Shown here piece after piece: positions 58,734 through 64,000 of a stretch of 64,000 bases of DNA. Location of the stretch: contig JARLIK010000002.1 in assembly GCA_031291755.1 (NCBI GenBank), positions 1 to 64,000 of the forward strand, in the 5' to 3' direction. The position numbers and the translations under genes are program-made. How positions within the stretch are numbered: the stretch's first letter is position 1; each line of letters begins with the position of its first letter. The notes beneath the pieces are model-generated. The model saw nothing but the letters and a program-made list of their open reading frames with translations, was not told the DNA's origin and made no database searches. Origin of the DNA: Acidocella sp. GTDB lineage: Bacteria; Pseudomonadota; Alphaproteobacteria; Acetobacterales; Acetobacteraceae.

Positions 58734-59294
58734 TTAACCGAGCTGAATTTGCGTAGCGTTGAGGAAGGTAAAGCGTGGAATCGCGAGATTTTTCGGGGCC
58801 GGGCCGCTGCGCACGCGCCCTAGCGGGTCGTAGATGCTGCCGTCGCACGGGCAGGTCCAGCCGTCGAGCGGGCCGCGCGGATCGGTAGGGCTGTTGCCCA
58901 GAAGTTCACATGAGATACCGGTATTCAGCCCGACAACGACCACAAAACTCTCGTAGCCGGGCTTAACACGGTCGGTATAATCGGCCGGGTCGGGTAAGGA
59001 AGATGGCACAACGGCCTGATTATCGGCAATCTGCTGCGGGGTCAGCTTGCGGATATAGATTGGCTGGCCGAGCCACATGACTCGCAATCCGGTGTTAGGC
59101 GCAATGCCGCCTACCTCAATAATGGGATTCGATACTGCAAGCTCGGCAGTGGTTGGGTTCAGCGCGTCGATAAACGGCCAAGCCGTCGCTCCCAGCGCCA
59201 CGGCACCTGCCGAAACCGTCAGGATCTTCAGAAAATCGCGCTTAGCTGGGGCTTCCACCCCGTCCTCAACCGCATGTGCCGCTGCATTTGCCAT
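58734..59294 (-). CDS. petA: Rieske-fold protein of the bc1 operon lacking most cluster ligands
   Basis: By position and sequence this is the Rieske iron-sulfur subunit of bc1. An N-terminal anchor with [19 protein letters not shown] is followed by the globular domain, then [15 protein letters not shown]. Box I reads NTGISC (124-129) where CTHLGC is required, and box II reads CPCDGS (148-153) where CPCHGS is expected. So the box-I Cys, the box-I His and the box-II His are all replaced. Only one cluster ligand (C148) and the disulfide pair (C129, C150) remain. A normal [2Fe-2S] cluster cannot be bound. Frame and length (186 aa) are intact. Confidence 0.88.
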   Translation of the reverse strand: MANAAAHAVEDGVEAPAKRDFLKILTVSAGAVALGATAWPFIDALNPTTAELAVSNPIIEVGGIAPNTGLRVMWLGQPIYIRKLTPQQIADNQAVVPSSLPDPADYTDRVKPGYESFVVVVGLNTGISCELLGNSPTDPRGPLDGWTCPCDGSIYDPLGRVRSGPAPKNLAIPRFTFLNATQIQLG

Positions 59295-59414
59295 ATTTTG
59301 TCCTACCCTGCCAGCTCATGGCACGCCCGAGGGCGCTCCCACATAACGCATGACTGGAACGCCGGAAAAATTCAAGAGTGGATGGCGCGGCGTTTCGAGG
59401 TTAAGGATCGGAAC

Positions 59415-60278
59415 ATGCAAGAAATTACTGAAACCCCTCCCCACGAATCTCTGAAACCTGATGCTTCGGCTTGGTTCGCTGCATTGCGCGACAGGATTTG
59501 TGCCGCCTTTGAAGCGATTGAGGATGAGGCCGGGCCGAATCCCGGCCGGTTTGTTCGCACTCCCTGGGAGCGCCCGGAGGGCGGTGGCGGCGTGATGAGC
59601 GTGATGCGCGGCCAGGTGTTTGAGAAGGTCGGGGTGAATGTCTCGACCGTGGCGGGTAAATTTTCGCCTGATTTTGCCAAGCAGATGCGCGGCGCGACGG
59701 AAGATGGCCAGTTCTGGGCCTCGGGCATCAGTCTGGTCGCGCATTTGCGCAGCCCGCGGGTGCCGGCGGTGCATATGAACACCAGGATGATCGTGACCGG
59801 CAAAGGCTGGTTCGGTGGCGGTGGGGACTTAACCCCGCTGCAACCGGGGACACCGCAGGCGGCTGAGGATACGGCGTTTTTCCATGCCGCGTATCGGGCC
59901 GCCTGTGATAAAAATGACCCCACCTATTATGAAAAATTTAAAAAATGGTGCGACGAATATTTTTTTCTGCCGCACCGCAATGAGCCGCGCGGCGCCGGCG
60001 GAATTTTTTACGATTATCTGGATACCGGCGATGTGGCGGCGGATTTTGCCTTCACCCGCGATGTCGGTGAGGCATTTTTAGCCGCTTACCCGGCCATTGT
60101 GCGGCGCCGTATGGGGGAAGCATGGTCGCCCGAGGAACGCGAGGCGCAACTCATTCGCCGTGGCCGTTATGTCGAATTCAACCTGCTGTACGATCGTGGC
60201 ACGACCTTTGGCCTCAAAACCGGCGGCAACACCGAGGCGATCCTGATGTCGCTGCCGCCGGAAGTGAAGTGGCCCTAA
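59415..60278 (+). CDS. hemF: Aerobic coproporphyrinogen-III oxidase HemF
   Basis: HemF makes protoporphyrinogen IX by oxygen-dependent decarboxylation in haem synthesis. It has [33 protein letters not shown] and ending [22 protein letters not shown] 59415 with AAGGATCGG upstream gives 287 aa; an earlier ATG (59382) is possible. The gene is divergent from the bc1 operon. Confidence 0.95.
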   Translation: MQEITETPPHESLKPDASAWFAALRDRICAAFEAIEDEAGPNPGRFVRTPWERPEGGGGVMSVMRGQVFEKVGVNVSTVAGKFSPDFAKQMRGATEDGQFWASGISLVAHLRSPRVPAVHMNTRMIVTGKGWFGGGGDLTPLQPGTPQAAEDTAFFHAAYRAACDKNDPTYYEKFKKWCDEYFFLPHRNEPRGAGGIFYDYLDTGDVAADFAFTRDVGEAFLAAYPAIVRRRMGEAWSPEEREAQLIRRGRYVEFNLLYDRGTTFGLKTGGNTEAILMSLPPEVKWP

Positions 60279-60281
60279 AAT

Positions 60282-60572
60282 TTATGGCCGGAAACCGAAG
60301 GTGATGACCGGCGGCGCGTAATAAACCGGGGGCGGCGCGTAATACATCGGTGGTGGCGGCGCGTAATATACTGGTGGGGGCGGGTAGTAACCATCATCGT
60401 CGTCATACCACCTGCCGCGATCCCAGTGGCCGTGGTGGCGATCGTGGTCGCCGTAGCCGCCATGGTAATAGCCGCCGTGGCCATAATCATCACCGTCAGC
60501 CTTGGCGGCGTGGCTGCCGATCAGGCCGAGGCCGATAATACCTGCAACAAGAAGTGTTTTTGTCATCTTCAT
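60282..60572 (-). CDS. Small exported Tyr/Pro/Gly/His-rich protein
   Basis: This 96-residue protein has a signal peptide (about 1-25), an Asp/Gly/His/Tyr-rich middle, and a tail with repeated YYAPPP units. I do not recognise a family. It looks like a surface or periplasmic low-complexity protein. Its stop is 3 bp from the convergent hemF stop. Several shadow ORFs overlap it. Confidence 0.65.
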   Translation of the reverse strand: MKMTKTLLVAGIIGLGLIGSHAAKADGDDYGHGGYYHGGYGDHDRHHGHWDRGRWYDDDDGYYPPPPVYYAPPPPMYYAPPPVYYAPPVITFGFRP

Positions 60573-60782
60573 CTTACCGAGCCTCCAAAGCTCATGCTGG
60601 TAAGATGGCGTCGAAGCAAGGCGAGCGCAGGACGATAAAATGGTAAAACCGTGGCATGCGGCGATTTTTTGTAATGGCTCATGGAAATCATTGATATATC
60701 GCTGTAAATTGCTTGCGAAACCCAGGCCGCTTGCTACAGACTCCCGGTGCCCTTGTTTATGGCCTGAGGTTTAGGATTAAAT

Positions 60783-61115
60783 TTGCTCAAGACGCTCAAA
60801 TCGCGGCTGCAGGCGCTTTTGCCGCCAGCCATTTTTCTGGCCATCACCTGGTATTTTGGCTGGAACGCGTTGCATGGTTCACGCGGGATGGAAGCCCAGG
60901 CCGTGCAGCAGGCGGCGCTCAACAAGGCCAATGCCGCTTTTCAGTCCACCGACGCATCGCTCAGCCAATGGGAAACCCAGGTCGCCGATCTCAGTGATAA
61001 ATCAATCGTACGTGATGAGTTGGAGGAGCAGGCGCGCCAGGAACTTTATCTGGCGTCACCGTCTGACATTGTGGTGCAGCTTCCACCCGTGACAACACCG
61101 GTGACACAAAAGTAA
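60783..61115 (+). CDS. ftsB: FtsB/DivIC-family septum formation protein
   Basis: This 110-residue bitopic protein has one N-terminal membrane helix (AIFLAITWYFGWNALHG) and a coiled-coil-like region, the pattern of FtsB in the divisome. In alphaproteobacteria it commonly precedes pdhA, as here. The start is TTG 60783; AGGATT lies nearby upstream. Confidence 0.72.
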   Translation: MLKTLKSRLQALLPPAIFLAITWYFGWNALHGSRGMEAQAVQQAALNKANAAFQSTDASLSQWETQVADLSDKSIVRDELEEQARQELYLASPSDIVVQLPPVTTPVTQK

Positions 61116-61227
61116 ACGCAAAAAATAAACAGGCGAATTTCGGCTTGACGGTGTAGATTGGTTGCGGCGGATGGTTTCGTTACGACATAATATTACTTAG
61201 TTAAATTTGCGATGTAAGGCAGTAAAC

Positions 61228-61254
61228 TCAATTAACCATAATATGGTTAATTGA
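61228..61254 (+). promoter_or_regulatory. 27-bp palindrome TCAATTAACCAT-AAT-ATGGTTAATTGA upstream of pdhA
   Basis: The perfect 12-bp arms with a 3-bp centre lie about 106 bp before the pdhA start. Each arm contains TTAACCAT, which matches the CtrA half-site form, but the spacing is not the TTAA-N7-TTAA pattern. It could instead be the operator of a GntR-type regulator of pyruvate dehydrogenase. No regulator gene is nearby. Confidence 0.55.
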
Positions 61255-61359
61255 AATTGATGCAGTGCAGCAGGTTGTTTTCCTTAAGCTTTATATTGCG
61301 AAGGGTATGGAATACCGTCTAGCAAAGGCCAGAAAACTTCACCGAGAGGAAGATACCGC

Positions 61360-62376
61360 ATGGCTGTGACCCAGGATAAACCCACCAAAAGGACCAAAAA
61401 GCCAGAACCCGCCATGGGGAAGGATGAACTTCTCGACGCCTACAGGACCATGCTGCTGATCCGCCGCTTTGAGGAAAAAGCGGGGCAGTTGTACGGCATG
61501 GGTTTGATCGCCGGGTTCTGCCATTTATACATCGGCCAGGAAGCCGTGGTGGTGGGTATGAAACACGCCACCAGCGAGGGCGATGAGGTGATTACCTCGT
61601 ATCGCGACCATGGCCACATGTTGGCCTGCGACATGGACCCGAAAGGCGTGATGGCTGAGCTTACCGGGCGCTCGGGTGGTTATTCGCACGGCAAAGGCGG
61701 TTCGATGCATATGTTCAGCCGCGAGAAAAATTTCTTCGGCGGCCATGGCATTGTCGGGGCGCAGGTCTCGCTGGGCACTGGGCTCGGGTTTTCCAACTGG
61801 TATCGCGGCAACGACCGGGTGTCGCTGACCTATTTCGGCGACGGTGCGGCCAACCAGGGCCAGGTGTATGAGAGCTTCAATCTGGCCAATTTAATGAAAC
61901 TGCCGGTGATCTTCATTATCGAGAACAACCGTTATTCGATGGGCACCAGCGTGGAGCGTGCCACCGCCTCGCGTGATTTGTCCCTGAATGGTTCGCCGTG
62001 GGGCATGGCCAGCTTGTCGGTGGATGGTATGGATGTGATGGCGGTGAAAGCCGCCGGCGAGATTGCCGTAGCGCATTGCCGCGCCGGCCATGGGCCGTTT
62101 TTGCTGGAAATGAAAACCTACCGTTATCGCGGCCACTCGATGTCTGACCCCGCCAAGTACCGCACCCGTGAGGAAGTGCAGCGGATGCGCGCTGAGCATG
62201 ATTGCTTGGATGCGGCGAAGAAGATGCTGGAAGACCAGGGCGTGAGCGAGGCCGATTTGAAGAAACTCGATGACGACATCAAGGCCCGCGTGCAGGAGGC
62301 GGCAGATTTTGCCCAGACCTCGCCGGAGCCGGATGAGGCGGAAATTTGGACTGACGTTTTGGTGGAGGGCGTATAA
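61360..62376 (+). CDS. pdhA: Pyruvate dehydrogenase E1 component, alpha subunit
   Basis: PdhA with PdhB forms the thiamine-diphosphate E1 of pyruvate dehydrogenase, making acetyl-CoA with PdhC and E3. It has the TPP motif [19 protein letters not shown] and the region [16 protein letters not shown]. Length of 338 aa is typical. pdhB follows 2 bp later. Confidence 0.96.
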   Translation: MAVTQDKPTKRTKKPEPAMGKDELLDAYRTMLLIRRFEEKAGQLYGMGLIAGFCHLYIGQEAVVVGMKHATSEGDEVITSYRDHGHMLACDMDPKGVMAELTGRSGGYSHGKGGSMHMFSREKNFFGGHGIVGAQVSLGTGLGFSNWYRGNDRVSLTYFGDGAANQGQVYESFNLANLMKLPVIFIIENNRYSMGTSVERATASRDLSLNGSPWGMASLSVDGMDVMAVKAAGEIAVAHCRAGHGPFLLEMKTYRYRGHSMSDPAKYRTREEVQRMRAEHDCLDAAKKMLEDQGVSEADLKKLDDDIKARVQEAADFAQTSPEPDEAEIWTDVLVEGV

Positions 62377-62378
62377 TT

Positions 62379-63725
62379 ATGGCAACCGAAATTTTGATGC
62401 CAGCACTTTCGCCCACCATGACGGAAGGCAAGCTTTCCAAATGGCTGAAGAAAGTTGGCGATGATGTGAAATCCGGCGATGTGATTGCCGAGATTGAGAC
62501 CGATAAAGCGACGATGGAAGTTGAAGCCGTTGATGAGGGAAAAATCCTTAGCATTCTGGTGGAAGAAGGCACTGAAGGCGTGCCGGTGAATGCCGTGATC
62601 GCCACATTGGGCGTTGAAGGCGAAACGGCCAAAGCCGCACCCGCAGCGGCACCGAAGGTTGAAGCTCCCAAAGCTGAACCAAAGGCCGCCGCACCGGCGC
62701 AGGCCGTAAAAGCCGAGCATCATGAAATTGCTGAGCCATCCTGGGGCGAGACCAAACCCACCACCGTACGCGAAGCTTTGCGTGCAGGCATGAGCCTGGA
62801 GATGCGCGCTGACCCCGATGTGTTCCTGATGGGTGAAGAAGTGGCGCAGTACCAGGGCGCTTATAAAATCAGTCAGGGGATGCTCGATGAATTTGGCCCC
62901 CGCCGCGTGATCGATACGCCGATCACTGAACATGGCTTTACCGGCATGGCCGTGGGTGCGGCGATGAACGGGCTGAAGCCGATTGTTGAATTCATGACCT
63001 TCAACTTCGCCATGCAGGCGATTGACCAGATCATCAATTCCGCTGCCAAAACTCTGTATATGTCAGGCGGCCAGATGGGCTGCCCGATCGTGTTCCGTGG
63101 CCCCAATGGTGCAGCATCGCGCGTCGGTGCCCAGCATAGCCAGTGCTTTGCGTCCTGGTACGCCCATTGCCCTGGTTTGAAGGTGGTGGCCCCGTGGTCT
63201 GCCGCGGATGCCAAGGGCTTGATGCGCGCGGCCATCCGCGACCCGAACCCGGTGATTTTTCTGGAAAATGAAATTCTTTATGGCCAGACCTTCGATTGTC
63301 CGGTTTCCGATGATTTCATCCTGCCCATCGGCAAGGCGAAAGTTGAGCGCGTTGGCTCGGATGTGACGATCGTTGCGTTCTCCATCATGGTGGATGTGGC
63401 GCTGAAGGCGGCCGAGATTTTGGCCGGGCAGGGGATCAGCGCCGAGGTGATCAATTTGCGCACCATCCGGCCTTTGGATGTGGCGACAATTGTGGAATCG
63501 GTGAAAAAAACCAACCGCGTGGTGAGCGTGGAAGAGGGCTGGCCCTTCGCAGGGATCGGTTCAGAGATTTGCATGACCGTCACTGAGCATTGCTTCGACT
63601 GGCTGGATGCACCGCCGGTGCGGGTGGCGGGGCTGGACGTACCGATGCCGTATGCGGCGAATCTCGAAAAACTGGCGCTGCCGCAACCGAATTGGGTTGT
63701 GGATGCGGTCAAGAAAATTATCTGA
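62379..63725 (+). CDS. pdhB: Pyruvate dehydrogenase E1 beta subunit with N-terminal lipoyl domain
   Basis: PdhB is the E1 beta chain. As in other alphaproteobacteria it carries its own lipoyl domain at residues 1-80, with lipoyl-lysine 43 in the TDKATMEV motif. An Ala/Pro-rich linker leads to the transketolase-like catalytic domain ([18 protein letters not shown]). Length is 448 aa. pdhC follows 16 bp downstream. Confidence 0.96.
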   Translation: MATEILMPALSPTMTEGKLSKWLKKVGDDVKSGDVIAEIETDKATMEVEAVDEGKILSILVEEGTEGVPVNAVIATLGVEGETAKAAPAAAPKVEAPKAEPKAAAPAQAVKAEHHEIAEPSWGETKPTTVREALRAGMSLEMRADPDVFLMGEEVAQYQGAYKISQGMLDEFGPRRVIDTPITEHGFTGMAVGAAMNGLKPIVEFMTFNFAMQAIDQIINSAAKTLYMSGGQMGCPIVFRGPNGAASRVGAQHSQCFASWYAHCPGLKVVAPWSAADAKGLMRAAIRDPNPVIFLENEILYGQTFDCPVSDDFILPIGKAKVERVGSDVTIVAFSIMVDVALKAAEILAGQGISAEVINLRTIRPLDVATIVESVKKTNRVVSVEEGWPFAGIGSEICMTVTEHCFDWLDAPPVRVAGLDVPMPYAANLEKLALPQPNWVVDAVKKII

Positions 63726-63741
63726 GGCAGGGAGCACACAC

Positions 63742-64000
63742 ATGGCAACCAATATATTGATGCCGGCACTTTCGCCTACGATGACGGAAGGCAAATTGTC
63801 GCGCTGGCTGAAGAAAGAAGGCGACGAGGTGAAATCCGGCGACCTGCTCGCGGAAATCGAAACCGATAAGGCGACGATGGAAGTAGAAGCGGTGGACGAA
63901 GGGTTCGTTGCGAAAATTGTAGTCCCTGAGGGCACTGAGGGCGTGGCGGTGAATGCGGTGATTGCCATTCTTACTGCCACCAGGGGTGAAAAAACTGACG
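63742..64000 (+). CDS. pdhC: Pyruvate dehydrogenase E2 (dihydrolipoamide acetyltransferase), partial
   Basis: The first 86 residues are a lipoyl domain ([20 protein letters not shown], lipoyl Lys in TDKATMEV), closely similar to that of PdhB. The window ends before the binding and catalytic domains. ATG 63742 is preceded by GGGAG. Confidence 0.95.
   Translation, partial: MATNILMPALSPTMTEGKLSRWLKKEGDEVKSGDLLAEIETDKATMEVEAVDEGFVAKIVVPEGTEGVAVNAVIAILTATRGEKTD

Noticed and set aside
62124-62933. 269-aa minus-strand ORF
   Set aside because: It overlaps pdhA and pdhB; both are certain and no known motif appears in the shadow.

Overview
The window looks like a chromosomal segment of an alphaproteobacterium, most likely a member of the Acetobacteraceae (order Rhodospirillales). 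This is inferred from gene content and repeat style, not from a database search. Supporting signs are MipZ, the mutM/ubiE/coaBC/dut group, an ftsB-pdhA-pdhB-pdhC order with a lipoyl domain fused to PdhB, the three-part transhydrogenase pntAA/pntAB/pntB, and a nested GC-rich palindrome cluster. About 61 protein genes were called, many with 1-4 bp stop/start overlaps. I saw no tRNA, rRNA, CRISPR array, transposase or prophage.

Layout. 1-9671: fatty-acid oxidation (partial crotonase), DNA repair (mutM), quinone, CoA and dUTP metabolism, an orphan ABC importer lacking a binding protein, and the dapB-metK-trmB operon. 9796-17693: an NCS2 permease with a long cytoplasmic tail, a fatty-acid-hydroxylase-like protein, a secreted SCP2-like protein, ETF-quinone oxidoreductase, a family-4 uracil-DNA glycosylase, a lytic transglycosylase behind a CtrA-type box, and moaB. 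17695-21034: a little-understood cluster with a Roadblock/LC7 protein, an SCP2-like protein and a cytoplasmic PhnD-like binding protein on the minus strand. It stands opposite a 444-residue protein of unknown function that seems internally duplicated.

21069-39556: enolase, the palindromic repeat, a DAO-type oxidoreductase with an alpha/beta hydrolase, a plus-strand run (methyltransferase, O-antigen-ligase-like protein, beta-propeller, sterol-desaturase-like protein, argG), a TsdA-like dihaem cytochrome, an APC permease, oligoendopeptidase F, an ABC1/UbiB kinase, a TylF-like methyltransferase and the transhydrogenase operon. 39689-50960: a MarR-EmrA-EmrB efflux operon, then a surface-polysaccharide block with a three-domain 1259-residue glycosyltransferase, the full dTDP-rhamnose pathway (rfbBACD) and a further GT2 enzyme. 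50950-55933: MarC, a nitronate monooxygenase-like flavoprotein, MipZ, and a DUF3311-MctP uptake pair.

55987-64000: the petA-petB-petC-mtnP operon, hemF, a small Tyr/Pro/Gly-rich exported protein, ftsB, and the pyruvate dehydrogenase genes running off the end.

The most striking observation is in the cytochrome bc1 operon. All three reading frames are intact, and cytochrome c1 keeps its haem motif. However, the Rieske protein has lost three of its four cluster ligands, and cytochrome b has lost a haem-bH histidine and the Qo-site glutamate. This suggests a bc1 complex that has been repurposed or is decaying without frame disruption. The Roadblock/SCP2/PhnD-like/444-aa cluster is the second candidate for an undescribed system.
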